From the NCBI GenBank assembly GCA_902489275.1, contig CABTZK010000003.1, positions 102,402 through 166,401 on the forward strand: 64,000 nt of DNA. Reading direction: 5' to 3'. The notes beneath the pieces are model-generated. The model was not told the DNA's origin, made no database searches, and worked only from the letters and a program-made list of their open reading frames with translations. Within the stretch, counting starts at the first letter, position 1; every line of letters starts with the position of its first letter. Shown in pieces: positions 17,311 to 26,261 of this stretch. Both the position numbers and the translations under genes were made by a program. This DNA comes from an uncultured Porphyromonadaceae bacterium (GTDB lineage Bacteria; Bacteroidota; Bacteroidia; Bacteroidales; Muribaculaceae).

Positions 17311-17384
17311 GTCTTTCAATCAATCGGAGATTTCGGAAGCACTTTGAGGTTTTCCCGAAATCTCCGAAAAGTTATGGGTCGTTT

Positions 17385-18875
17385 TTAATTTGCGGTCAAT
17401 TCCTTGTAGGTCACGATCGGGTGCAGCGCTGCCTGTGTGTCGTCGAGCCGGCGCACGGGCGTGTTGTGGGGAGCGCTTTTCACCATGTCGGGCTCTTCGA
17501 TAGCCTCTTGGGCAATCTTCCTCATCACGTGGATGAAGCCATCAAGGGTTTCCTTACTCTCGTTCTCGGTGGGCTCAATCATGATCGCCTCGTGGAACAG
17601 GAGCGGGAAGTAGATGGTTGGCGCGTGGAAGCCGTAGTCGAGCAGGCGCTTGGCCACATCGAGCGTGGTGACGCCCGTGCTCTTGTCCTTCAAGCCGTCA
17701 AACACAAACTCGTGTTTGCACACGGTGGGGATAGGCAGCTCATAGCAATCTTTGAGCGAGTTCATGATGTAGTTGGCGTTCAGTGTCGCCAGTGGGCCCG
17801 CCATCTTGATGTGTTCCTTGCCCAGGGTTAGGAGATAGGCATAGGCGCGCATGATCACAGCGAAGTTGCCAAAGAAGCCCGAGATGGAGCCCAGTGATTC
17901 CTCTCCAAATTCAACCGTGAATTCAGGTGATTCGGGTATGCCGTTGGCATCGGTATGGCGCACCACGCGAGGATTGGGCAGGAAGCGCTCCAAGCCCTTG
18001 CGCACGCCCACCGGGCCGTCGCCAGGCCCGCCGCCGCCGTGAGGTGTCGAGAAAGTCTTGTGCAAGTTGACGTGCATCACGTCAAATCCCAAGTCGCCCG
18101 GGCGGCAACGGCCCAGCAAGGGGTTCAGGTTGGCGCCGTCATAGTACATGAGGCCGCCACACTCGTGCACGAGTGACGTGATTTCGGCAATGTTATGCTC
18201 GAAGAGGCCTAACGTGTTGGGGTTTGTCATCATCATGCCCGCGATTTCATCGCTCAGCAGCGGTTTCAGGTCTTCCACGTCCACCGTGCCGTCGGGACGG
18301 CTCTTGACCACCACCACATCAAGGCCACACACGGCCGATGAGGCGGGGTTAGTGCCATGGGCGCTGTCAGGAACGATAATCTTGGTGCGCTTCGTGTCGC
18401 CACGGCTCTCGTGGTAGCAGCGAATCACCATCAGGCCGGTCAGCTCGCCATGGGCACCCGCAAATGGGTTCAAGGTGAACTCGCTCATGCCACCGATTTC
18501 TGCCAGCGAGGCTTGCAGGTTGTAGTACACCTCAAGCGCGCCCTGCACGCTTTCCACCGCTTGCAGTGGGTGCAGGCTGGTGAAGTTGCGGTGAGCGGCC
18601 ATCTCGTCGTTGATTTTGGGGTTGTACTTCATGGTACATGACCCTAATGGGTAGAAGCCCGTGTCAACGCCAAAGTTGTTGTTGCTCATGTTGGTGTAGT
18701 GCCGCACCACGGTGAGCTCGTCAACCTCGGGCAGGGCAGGAGCCTCGGCACGCAACAGGCTTGCGGGCATGTGCTCCAGGCCGTATTGCTTCATTTCATT
18801 TTCAGGGAGAGAATATCCCACTCTGCCTTTTTCTGAAAGCTCGAAAATCAGTTTTCCGTAATATACGTTATTCAT
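17385..18875 (-). CDS. gcvPB: Glycine dehydrogenase (decarboxylating) subunit 2
   Basis: A 496-residue C-terminal half of P-protein. It decarboxylates glycine with PLP and passes the aminomethyl group to lipoyl-GcvH. The PLP lysine is in VNLHKTFSTPHGGGGPG, and the family start GYSLPENE..YGLEH and LGSCTMKYNPK are present. It follows gcvPA by 14 bases. The split into two subunits contrasts with the single-chain P-protein of many relatives. Confidence 0.96.
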   Translation of the reverse strand: MNNVYYGKLIFELSEKGRVGYSLPENEMKQYGLEHMPASLLRAEAPALPEVDELTVVRHYTNMSNNNFGVDTGFYPLGSCTMKYNPKINDEMAAHRNFTSLHPLQAVESVQGALEVYYNLQASLAEIGGMSEFTLNPFAGAHGELTGLMVIRCYHESRGDTKRTKIIVPDSAHGTNPASSAVCGLDVVVVKSRPDGTVDVEDLKPLLSDEIAGMMMTNPNTLGLFEHNIAEITSLVHECGGLMYYDGANLNPLLGRCRPGDLGFDVMHVNLHKTFSTPHGGGGPGDGPVGVRKGLERFLPNPRVVRHTDANGIPESPEFTVEFGEESLGSISGFFGNFAVIMRAYAYLLTLGKEHIKMAGPLATLNANYIMNSLKDCYELPIPTVCKHEFVFDGLKDKSTGVTTLDVAKRLLDYGFHAPTIYFPLLFHEAIMIEPTENESKETLDGFIHVMRKIAQEAIEEPDMVKSAPHNTPVRRLDDTQAALHPIVTYKELTAN

Positions 18876-18889
18876 CGTCAGCGTCCTCC

Positions 18890-20221
18890 CTAAATTAAGT
18901 TGTTACAAGTCTCAACCACCACGTCAATGTCCTCTTTGGTCAGGGTCTCGGTGACGCAAAGCAGCAGTTGGTCATCGGCAATCTTGAGGCCAAATTGCGC
19001 GCCTTGAATGCCGCGCAGGTCCTCTTGCAGCTTGTCGATGTCGCCATGCACTTTCACGGCAAACTCGTTGAGATAGGGCTTGCCGGGATAGGCCATTTCA
19101 AACTTGCCTGTCTTGCACAGTTGGTCGGCCAGGTAGTGTGCGCCGCTGTAGCTCAACTCATTCACCTCGCGCAACCCTTTCTTGCCCATCAGAGCCATGT
19201 AGATGGTCACGTAGAGTGACATGAGTCCTTGGTTAGAGCAAATGTTGCTCGTCGCTTTCTCGCGGCGGATGTGCTGCTCGCGGGCTTGAAGAGTGAGCAC
19301 GAAAGTGCGCTTCCCATCCTTGTCCTGGGTCGCGCCCACGATGCGGCCAGGCATCTTGCGGATGAGCTTCTTGCTTGCGCACAGGTAGCCCACGAATGGC
19401 CCGCCGAAGCTCATGGGCAGGCCCAGGCTTTGCCCGTCGCCCACAGCGATGTCGGCGCCCCATTCTGCTGGCGTCTTGAGCACGCCCAGCGTGCTGGCCA
19501 CAGCATTAATGATCAGCAGGGTCTTGTGCTGGTGGCAGAAGTCGGCCCAGCCCGTGTAGTCCTCGACGATGCCATAGAAGTTAGGGGCGGGTATGATCAC
19601 GCCGGCCACGTCGTTGGCGGCAACTTTGGCCTCAAAGTCAGCCTTATCGGCCACGCCGTCTTTCTCGGCGATTTTCTCAACGGTCACGCCTTGGAACTTC
19701 GCGTAGGTCTCGACCACGCGGGTGACGATGGGGTTGAGGGTGGCCGAAACAAGAATCTTGTTGCGCTTTTTAGCGTGCGCCACAGCCATCATCATGGCTT
19801 CGGCAGTGGCCGTGCAGCCGTCGTACATCGAAGCGTTCGACACCTCCATGCCCGTCAGCTCGGCCATCATGCTTTGGTACTCAAAGATGTACTGGAGCGT
19901 GCCTTGCGAGATTTCGGCCTGGTAGGGCGTGTAGGAGGTGAGAAACTCGCTGCGGCTCACGATGCTTTGCACCACCGATGGGCAGTAGTGGTCATAGCAT
20001 CCTGCGCCAATGAAGCACTTGAGCGTCTCGTTGTTGTCGCCCAGCTCGTTGAAGAAGCGCCGCACTTCCAGCTCGCTTAGTGCTTTGGGGAGGGCATACT
20101 CGCGCTTGAACTGGAGCTCTTCGGGAATGTCCTTGTACAGGTCGTCAAGGCTTGTCATTCCACAAGTGTTCAGCATGGCTTGTATGTCTCCCTCGGTATG
20201 TGGGAAATATTTAAACATCAT
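18890..20221 (-). CDS. gcvPA: Glycine dehydrogenase (decarboxylating) subunit 1
   Basis: A 443-residue N-terminal half of P-protein, needed with GcvPB for activity. It begins MMFKYFPHTEGDIQAML and has FIGAGCYDHYCPS, SRSEFLTSYTPYQAEISQGTLQ, the segment YDGCTATAEA and REQHIRREKATSNICSNQGL. Start codons at 20221 and 20218 are tandem; the first is used here. Gap to gcvH is 38 bases. Confidence 0.95.
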   Translation of the reverse strand: MMFKYFPHTEGDIQAMLNTCGMTSLDDLYKDIPEELQFKREYALPKALSELEVRRFFNELGDNNETLKCFIGAGCYDHYCPSVVQSIVSRSEFLTSYTPYQAEISQGTLQYIFEYQSMMAELTGMEVSNASMYDGCTATAEAMMMAVAHAKKRNKILVSATLNPIVTRVVETYAKFQGVTVEKIAEKDGVADKADFEAKVAANDVAGVIIPAPNFYGIVEDYTGWADFCHQHKTLLIINAVASTLGVLKTPAEWGADIAVGDGQSLGLPMSFGGPFVGYLCASKKLIRKMPGRIVGATQDKDGKRTFVLTLQAREQHIRREKATSNICSNQGLMSLYVTIYMALMGKKGLREVNELSYSGAHYLADQLCKTGKFEMAYPGKPYLNEFAVKVHGDIDKLQEDLRGIQGAQFGLKIADDQLLLCVTETLTKEDIDVVVETCNNLI

Positions 20222-20259
20222 TCTGTATTCTGTCTGTAGCAATTAAATCTTTTTTGTGA

Positions 20260-20640
20260 TTATTCGCCAATGAAAACTTTGTACTTGGCAGCATCCATCA
20301 GGTCGTCGAGCTCGCCAGGATCGCTCAGCTTGACTTTCATAATCCAGTTGGCGTAAGCGTCTTTGTTGATGAGCCCAGGCTCGTCTTCGAGCGCTTCGTT
20401 CACCTCAACGACTGTGCCTGAGACGGGGCTGCTCAGGTCGCTGGCAGCCTTCACGCTCTCCACGGCGCCAAAGTCATCTCCCGCGGTCACTTCATCGTCA
20501 ACCTCGGGCATATCGACATAGACCACGTTGCCAAGTTGCTGTTGCGCGTAGTCGCTGATGCCAACATAGGCAAACTCACCTTCAACTTTCACAAACTCGT
20601 GGCTTTCGCTATAGTAGCAGCCTTCTAAAATCTTACTCAT
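20260..20640 (-). CDS. gcvH: Glycine cleavage system H protein
   Basis: A 126-residue lipoyl carrier protein. The lipoylated lysine lies in GAVESVKAASDL, flanked by the conserved hairpin SPVSGTVVEVNEAL and the NKDAYANWIMKVK segment. It shuttles aminomethyl and reducing equivalents between GcvPA/PB, GcvT and Lpd. A dedicated lipoate ligase gene lies upstream of gcvT. Confidence 0.97.
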   Translation of the reverse strand: MSKILEGCYYSESHEFVKVEGEFAYVGISDYAQQQLGNVVYVDMPEVDDEVTAGDDFGAVESVKAASDLSSPVSGTVVEVNEALEDEPGLINKDAYANWIMKVKLSDPGELDDLMDAAKYKVFIGE

Positions 20641-20698
20641 TGTTTTAATGTTTTTTATTGTTAATGATTTTTATTCTTGTCTTTCCCCTCTTCTGCCA

Positions 20699-21796
20699 CT
20701 ATTTCTTGTAGTTGGCCTGGTAGAAGCGTTTCTTGATGATGGTGGCGGGGAAGATTTTCTTGCGGATTCTCACGCTCAGCTCGTTGCCCAGCGCGCCGTC
20801 CTTGCGGTCAACAAGCGCAAAGGCTAAGCTTTTGTCGAGCGTGATGCTGTGATAGCCAGTGGTGACGTAGCCAATCACGTTCTCGTCGCCGTCAAGCACG
20901 TCGTAGCCGTGACGGGGAATGGCCTTGCCGTGCAGCTCAAGCCCCACAAGTTTCTTGGGGCTTCCCTCGGCTTTTTGCTGGGCGCAAGCGTCGCGGCCAA
21001 TGAAGCCTTCCTGCTTGTCAAGTTTCACAAACATGCCAAGCGTTGCGGTGATGGGAGAGATCTCGGCGCTCAGCTCGTCGCCATAGAGGGGCAGCCCGGC
21101 CTCGAAACGCAAGGTGTCGCGGCAGCCTAATCCACACGGTTGCACACCAGCGTCCATGAGCAGATCCCACATCTTCACAATGGCCTTGTGGCTGGCGTAG
21201 ATTTCAAAGCCATCCTCTCCAGTGTAGCCCGTGCGGCTCACGATGATGGTCTCGCCGTCGTATTCGATTTCCTTGTGGGTGTAGAACGTGAGATCGCGGC
21301 CATCGATGCCCAGCACATTCATCAGGGTTTTCTCGCCTTCAGGCCCCTGAACGGCCAGTTGGCCGTATTGGTCGCTCTGGTGAGCGAGATGCACGTTGAA
21401 GCCGTCGGCTTGCTCGTCGATCCATGCCACGTCCTTGTCGATGTTAGCTGCGTTGTAAACCAGGAAGAAGTCGTTGTCGCCCATCTTGTAGACCAGCAGG
21501 TCGTCGACAGTGCCGCCGTCGGGGTAAAGCATCATGCCATAGAACACTTTCCCTTTGGGGCAGTTCCAAACGTCGTTGGTGAAAATGTGGTTGACGAATT
21601 TTTCGGCATCAGCGCCCGTGATGCGCGATTCGCCCATGTGCGACACGTCAAAAACGCCCACGTTGTTGCGCACCGCATTGTGCTCCTCGACGATGCCTTT
21701 GTACTGGATAGGCATGTTGAAGCCGCCGAATGGACTCATCACAGCACCGAGTGCTACATGTTTGTCATAGAGACAAGTTCTTTTGTTTTCTGCCAT
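20699..21796 (-). CDS. gcvT: Aminomethyltransferase (T-protein)
   Basis: A 365-residue folate-binding enzyme that releases ammonia from aminomethyl-GcvH and forms methylene-tetrahydrofolate. Visible are PFGGFNMPIQY, FDVSHMGE, the conserved SRTGYTGEDGFEIY and RDTLRFEAGLPLYG. The ATG at 21796 gives the family start MAENKRTCLYDKHV; the frame runs further upstream only through the structured leader. It has its own promoter and a leader with a uORF. Confidence 0.96.
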   Translation of the reverse strand: MAENKRTCLYDKHVALGAVMSPFGGFNMPIQYKGIVEEHNAVRNNVGVFDVSHMGESRITGADAEKFVNHIFTNDVWNCPKGKVFYGMMLYPDGGTVDDLLVYKMGDNDFFLVYNAANIDKDVAWIDEQADGFNVHLAHQSDQYGQLAVQGPEGEKTLMNVLGIDGRDLTFYTHKEIEYDGETIIVSRTGYTGEDGFEIYASHKAIVKMWDLLMDAGVQPCGLGCRDTLRFEAGLPLYGDELSAEISPITATLGMFVKLDKQEGFIGRDACAQQKAEGSPKKLVGLELHGKAIPRHGYDVLDGDENVIGYVTTGYHSITLDKSLAFALVDRKDGALGNELSVRIRKKIFPATIIKKRFYQANYKK

Positions 21797-21921
21797 AGTT
21801 TTTATTGTATGTTGATAATCATGTTTTTTCAAGCCAGAGCCGAGAAACTCTGTTTGCTGCCCCTGAGCGAGCCCATGGGGGCTCCAGCAGCCTTTTTCAT
21901 TTTGTTGATTCTCGATATAGA
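21797..21921 (-). promoter_or_regulatory. Structured 5' leader of gcvT
   Basis: The roughly 125-base leader between the predicted start site (about 21921) and gcvT can form two stem-loops. One has GAGCCC/GGGCTC with a 4-base loop (21869-21884) inside GCTGC/GCAGC (21856-21891). The second is CAGAG/CTCTG (21835-21852). The canonical glycine-riboswitch core (a CAGGnAAAAGGACAGAG-like 3' part) is not present. A 23-codon open frame spans both hairpins. The leader may be an attenuator, an unrecognised riboswitch, or a dispersed intergenic repeat. Confidence 0.5.
21829..21900 (-). CDS. Putative gcvT leader peptide (uORF), 23 residues
   Basis: The start ATG is at 21900 and the stop TGA at 21831-21829, 32 bases before gcvT. 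The peptide begins MKKAAGAPMGSLRG and ends SKQSFSALA. It has three Gly and four Ser codons in 23, which is suggestive for an operon that consumes glycine. It covers both hairpins of the leader, so ribosome position would alter folding. No expression evidence exists, and the frame could be fortuitous. Confidence 0.35.
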   Translation of the reverse strand: MKKAAGAPMGSLRGSKQSFSALA

Positions 21922-21928
21922 AATTCTC

Positions 21929-21960
21929 CAAAGGTAGTGAAAGTTTTCTAATCTCTCAAT
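21929..21960 (-). promoter_or_regulatory. Promoter of the gcvT-gcvH-gcvPA-gcvPB-lpd operon
   Basis: On the minus strand, ATTG (21960-21957), a 20-base spacer and TACCTTTG (21936-21929) match the consensus apart from the first base. It lies between lplA and gcvT, so the catalytic genes can be transcribed without lplA. Confidence 0.65.
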
Positions 21961-22034
21961 TGATACTCGGGCCAAAAGCGCTGTGAACGTGAAATTTCCA
22001 CCGCTCACTGCCGTTTGGGCGGCATCGCGCGCGC

Positions 22035-23006
22035 TCACAGGAGCAAGTCGGCCAGCTGCGCTGTGGTCAGGCCCATGATCACTTCGCTGGCGTCGATGCC
22101 GTTCAGGGCGGTTTCGATGCCAGCCCTGGAATAGTCGGCGCCTAACAAAGGCTTGATGATGCCGTTGTCGATATTGCCCAGCAGGAAGTAGTCGCCCGCT
22201 ATATTCAGGTCCTTGATGCGGTTGTGTTCAAGCTCAAGGCTGATTTCAAACTCCCCAATGCCGTCAATCCGCCGGTGTTTCTTGGTGCTGCATCGCGGAT
22301 TGTTGCCATAGATGAACTCTGGGGTGAGATAGCTTTCGGTGATAGCCTCAATCTCGCGAATGTCGCTGTCGCCCAGTAAGATTTCGCCATCGCACAGGTG
22401 GCTTTTCACGTAGCGCTTGAATTCCTCGATGGTCATCGACAGGTGCTGGTTGAGCGTGGTGATGTGCTGGCGTACCGAGTCCACGCCTTTCGACTCCAGC
22501 TTCACGTTGGAGGGAGTGATGGCATGCAGCATGTTTTCAAGGTTGGTGTCGAAGAGCATGGTGCCATGCACGATGCTGCGTCCCGGCACGTGGTAGAAGG
22601 CGTTGCCGCTCACCTTGAGCCCGTCGACGAGCACGTCGTTCCGGCCGCCTGCCGAGGCGTTGAGCCCAAGCGTGCGGAGCATGGCCGCGACTTGCTCGGT
22701 GTAGTCGCTGAAAACGGTGGTCACATGGTCGCTCCGGGTGATATAGGAGAACATGATATTGTCCTGGTCGGCGTAGACACATCCGCCGCCGCTCTTGCGG
22801 CGATAGGTCTGGATTCCGTGCTCCTTGCAGTAGGCCAGGTTCACTTCGTTCTCAATGAGCTGGTTGCGGCCGAAAATCACGGTAGGTTCCACCTGCCACA
22901 TGAAAAAGATGTCGTCATCGCCGATAATGCGAGCGGCATACTCTTCCATCGCGAGGTAGAACGGGAGTATTCTTGTGGCCGTCTCAGGTAATTGGAGATA
23001 TTTCAT
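22035..23006 (-). CDS. lplA: Lipoate-protein ligase A
   Basis: A 323-residue ligase that activates lipoate with ATP and transfers it to a lysine of H protein or E2 subunits. Motifs are the lipoate/AMP loop RRKSGGGCVYADQDN, FGRNQ, GRNDVLVDGLKVSGNA (conserved Lys) and HGTMLFD, with a C-terminal accessory domain from about residue 245. The location just upstream of gcvT-gcvH points to GcvH as the main substrate. Confidence 0.93.
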   Translation of the reverse strand: MKYLQLPETATRILPFYLAMEEYAARIIGDDDIFFMWQVEPTVIFGRNQLIENEVNLAYCKEHGIQTYRRKSGGGCVYADQDNIMFSYITRSDHVTTVFSDYTEQVAAMLRTLGLNASAGGRNDVLVDGLKVSGNAFYHVPGRSIVHGTMLFDTNLENMLHAITPSNVKLESKGVDSVRQHITTLNQHLSMTIEEFKRYVKSHLCDGEILLGDSDIREIEAITESYLTPEFIYGNNPRCSTKKHRRIDGIGEFEISLELEHNRIKDLNIAGDYFLLGNIDNGIIKPLLGADYSRAGIETALNGIDASEVIMGLTTAQLADLLL

Positions 23007-23039
23007 TTCTCAGTTTTTCGCGTTTCTAAATTCAGGGGT

Positions 23040-23070
23040 CAAAGATACTGCAATTCTCGCACAATACAAA
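23040..23070 (-). promoter_or_regulatory. Promoter of lplA
   Basis: On the minus strand, TTTG (23070-23067), a 19-base spacer and TATCTTTG (23047-23040) form a full consensus. The lplA start is 34 bases downstream. Confidence 0.75.
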
Positions 23071-23255
23071 CCAAATCCTTAAATTTTTCCCAAAATCAAC
23101 CGTTGTTTTCGCGGGGGCAGAAGAACGTCAATTCTGGATGATTTGGCGTGCTTTACATTCGTTTTCTCGCACTTTTTGCTTTTTCCATGGTTTTTTTGAA
23201 ACTTTTTGGGCATTTGTTGCGTCTAATGAGTAGTGAAATCAAAATCCATAGAACA

Positions 23256-23933
23256 ATGATGAGTAGATTCAAATTCATTTTAGCCCTGGTCTTGACTGTT
23301 GTCATGACCCTTTCATGCGTGACAGTCTCAAAATCGAGAGTGACGGAGAGCCGAAAAGTCCCCGCGTTTAACACCCTCTTGATTGGAGCGCCTGCCAGCG
23401 TACACTTCACGCAAGGCGAACCCCGAGGCATTAAGATTGTTGCCCCACAATCGGTGATTGACCAACTCACGACAAAAGTCGTTGAAGGCCAGCTCGTTGT
23501 GAAGTATAATAAGCGGCACTTCAGGTCTTCCGACATCGATATTTACATCACCGCTCCCACGCTCGACGGCATCGTGCTGAATGGCACTGGTGACTTTGAG
23601 TGCCAGCGGTTGAGCAGCGAGCGCCCAGTCTCGATGAACCTCACTGGCGCAGGTGATATTGACATCAAGGAACTGCTTTGCCCGGCGGCCTCACTCAACT
23701 TGACGGGAGCGGGCGATGTGAACGTGGCCTTTAAGAACACCCAGGCGGTCAACGTCGCGTTGAGTGGCGCTGGCGATATTGACTTGGCTTTCGCCAAGTG
23801 CGGAATGGTGACGTGCCAAGTCTCAGGAGCTGGCGACATCAAGCTTGCCGGCGAGGTGAGGGGGCTGAAGAAGTCGATTGCGGGCGTGGGCGACATCAAC
23901 ACCAGTAAGTTGAGCATCCTTGACCGCCAATAG
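23256..23933 (+). CDS. DUF2807 (GIN domain) exported protein
   Basis: A 225-residue protein with a hydrophobic signal and a Cys at 21 that could be lipidated, although the TLSC lipobox is weak. The rest is a beta-helical auto-transporter-adhesin-like domain with recurring GAGD/GVGD turns (LTGAGDIDIKEL, LTGAGDVNVAF, LSGAGDIDLAF, VSGAGDIKL), which define DUF2807. These proteins are common in Bacteroidota envelopes and have no firm function. The ATG pair at 23256 is chosen since it opens the signal peptide. Confidence 0.9.
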   Translation: MMSRFKFILALVLTVVMTLSCVTVSKSRVTESRKVPAFNTLLIGAPASVHFTQGEPRGIKIVAPQSVIDQLTTKVVEGQLVVKYNKRHFRSSDIDIYITAPTLDGIVLNGTGDFECQRLSSERPVSMNLTGAGDIDIKELLCPAASLNLTGAGDVNVAFKNTQAVNVALSGAGDIDLAFAKCGMVTCQVSGAGDIKLAGEVRGLKKSIAGVGDINTSKLSILDRQ

Positions 23934-24150
23934 CCGTTATCGGGGCAAGTTGACTTTCTGGGCCGGAATGCAGCCCGTTGCGTTTTTTGTCCTCACATCG
24001 GCGAGGGACGCAGCGGGTCGCAACGTTAATCAACCCTGATTATTCCTGATTTTTGCCCCCTTTTGCGTCCTTTTGCCCGAATCCTTAACTTTTTGTCGTG
24101 ACCAGGAAAGATTATAGGGAAATTTATGCCGTGATTTGCGAAATAATACC

Positions 24151-24158
24151 TACCTTTG
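24151..24158 (+). promoter_or_regulatory. -7 box upstream of thrS
   Basis: TACCTTTG fits the consensus and lies 63 bases before the thrS ATG. No TTTG is found at the normal distance; the only nearby one is 12 bases away. The 23934-24150 stretch before it contains only an imperfect inverted repeat (CGTTGCG 23976-23982 with CGCAACG 24019-24025), a possible terminator of the DUF2807 gene. Confidence 0.45.
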
Positions 24159-24220
24159 CATCTTGATTGATTAAGGTTCAGTCGTGCCGTTGTATGGCAC
24201 GAATAAATTTATCAAAAGTT

Positions 24221-26155
24221 ATGATTAACATTAAGTTTCCAGATGGCAGCGTCAAGCAATTCGAGAGCGGTGTCACCCCTTTCCAAGTTGCCCAGAGCAT
24301 TAGTGGCGGCCTGGCTCGCCAAGTCCTTGCTGCCAAGTTTAATGATGAAGAGTGGGATATTTCTCGCCCCATTTGTGAGGATGGCGAGATCAGGCTCTAC
24401 AAGTGGGAGGACGAAGAGGGCAAGCACGCCTTCTGGCACACCAGCGCCCACTTGCTGGCCGAGGCTCTTCAAGAGCTGTACAAGGGCATTCAATTCGGTA
24501 TAGGCCCAGCTATCGAGAACGGCTTCTACTATGACATTGACCCCGGAGAAAATCAGATTACAAGTGCCGACTTCCCCAAAATCGAGAAAAAGATGCAAGA
24601 GCTTGTGGCTCGGAAAGAGGCTGTGGTTCGCCAGAGCATCAGCAAGGCCGATGCCCTGTCGTCCTTTGGCGACCGCGGGCAGACCCTGAAGTGCGAGCTC
24701 ATCAGCGAGTTGGAAGACGGCCATATCACAACATACACACAAGGCAACTTCACCGACTTGTGCCGCGGCCCGCACATCCCCACGACCGAGGGCATCAAGG
24801 CCGTGAAGATTCTCTCACTTGCCGGCGCATACTGGCGAGGCGACGAGAAGCGGCCTCAGCTGGTGCGCGTCTACGGCATCACGTTCCCCAAGAAGAAGAT
24901 GCTCGACGAGTACCTGCTGATGCTTGAGGAGGCCAAGAAGCGCGACCACCGCAAGCTGGGCAAGGAGATGGAACTCTTCGCCTTCTCGCCCAATGTGGGC
25001 CAGGGACTGCCTCTGTGGCTGCCCAAGGGCACGGCGTTGCGCAACCGCTTGCAGGAGATGCTCACTAAGATTCAGCGCAAGTATGGCTACTTGCAGGTTA
25101 TCACTCCTCACATTGGCAACAAGAACCTCTATGTGACCTCGGGCCACTACGCAAAATACGGCAAGGACTCATTTCAGCCCATTCATACCCCCGAGGAGGA
25201 CGAGGAATACTTCTTGAAGCCCATGAACTGCCCCCATCACTGTGAGATTTACCGCACCTCGCCACGCAGCTACAAGGATTTGCCCATTCGCTACGCCGAG
25301 TTCGGCACGGTCTACCGCTATGAGCAAAGTGGTGAGTTGCACGGGTTGACCCGCGTGCGCAGTTTCACGCAAGACGACGCTCACCTGTTTTGCACCCCCG
25401 ACCAGCTCAAGCAAGAGTTCCTCAATGTGATGAGCATTATCGTGTATGTGTTCAAGACATTTGGATTTGACTATGAGGCGCAAATCTCACTTCGCGACCC
25501 CAAGCACAAAGAGAAATACGTGGGAAGTGACGAAAACTGGAATCGTGCCGAGCGCGCGATCATCGAAGCCTGCCAGGCAAAAGGACTCAAGGCCAAGCAA
25601 GTGACCGGCGAGGCTGCCTTCTACGGACCCAAACTTGACTTCATGGTGAAAGACGCCATCGGGCGGCGTTGGCAGCTGGGCACGATTCAAGTCGACTATA
25701 ACCTGCCCGAGCGCTTCGGCCTGGAGTACACGGGCAGCGACAACCAGAAGCACCGTCCCGTGATGATTCACCGCGCGCCATTCGGGTCGCTTGAGCGTTT
25801 TGTGGCGGTGCTCCTGGAGCACACCGCCGGGCATCTGCCGCTGTGGCTGGCACCCGACCAGGTGGCGGTCCTTCCCATCAGCGAGAAATTCAACGACTAC
25901 GCGCGCACGGTTGTTGCCGAACTTGACCAGCACGACATTCGCGCATTTGTTGATGACCGCAACGAGAAAATCGGTCGGAAAATACGCGATAATGAACTGA
26001 AACGCATCCCCTTCCTGCTTGTCGTCGGCGAAAAAGAGGCCGCCTCGGGTGAAGTTTCCGTAAGAAAACAAGGCGAGGGTGATCAAGGTTCAGAAAAAAT
26101 TGCTACCTTTGTGGCCGAAATTAATGCATTGGTTGACGAACAGACAAGATTCTAA
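24221..26155 (+). CDS. thrS: Threonyl-tRNA synthetase
   Basis: A 644-residue class II synthetase. Domains in order are TGS (MINIKFPDGSVKQFESG, 1-60), the editing domain (about 65-235, with HTSAHLLAEAL), catalytic core (about 240-540, with zinc ligands in PMNCPHHCEIY and motif 2 FGTVYRYEQSGELHGLTRVR) and the C-terminal anticodon-binding domain. ATG 24221 gives the canonical start. It heads the classic thrS-infC-rpmI-rplT cluster. Confidence 0.98.
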   Translation: MINIKFPDGSVKQFESGVTPFQVAQSISGGLARQVLAAKFNDEEWDISRPICEDGEIRLYKWEDEEGKHAFWHTSAHLLAEALQELYKGIQFGIGPAIENGFYYDIDPGENQITSADFPKIEKKMQELVARKEAVVRQSISKADALSSFGDRGQTLKCELISELEDGHITTYTQGNFTDLCRGPHIPTTEGIKAVKILSLAGAYWRGDEKRPQLVRVYGITFPKKKMLDEYLLMLEEAKKRDHRKLGKEMELFAFSPNVGQGLPLWLPKGTALRNRLQEMLTKIQRKYGYLQVITPHIGNKNLYVTSGHYAKYGKDSFQPIHTPEEDEEYFLKPMNCPHHCEIYRTSPRSYKDLPIRYAEFGTVYRYEQSGELHGLTRVRSFTQDDAHLFCTPDQLKQEFLNVMSIIVYVFKTFGFDYEAQISLRDPKHKEKYVGSDENWNRAERAIIEACQAKGLKAKQVTGEAAFYGPKLDFMVKDAIGRRWQLGTIQVDYNLPERFGLEYTGSDNQKHRPVMIHRAPFGSLERFVAVLLEHTAGHLPLWLAPDQVAVLPISEKFNDYARTVVAELDQHDIRAFVDDRNEKIGRKIRDNELKRIPFLLVVGEKEAASGEVSVRKQGEGDQGSEKIATFVAEINALVDEQTRF

Positions 26156-26261
26156 CACTCAACACCCTCGGATTCAAATCGCCATCTTGCCGCATGAGTT
26201 GCGAATAGAGCGACAACATGTGCTTTTTGAACCGCTTATTATTAATTTTTAAAATTACTTG

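Noticed and set aside
19229..20080. 283-codon open frame on the plus strand
   Set aside because: It is a shadow of gcvPA caused by high third-position GC.
21797..21931. N-terminal extension of gcvT or a canonical glycine riboswitch
   Set aside because: The extended frame translates the structured leader and has no family similarity; the conserved glycine-riboswitch core is not present.
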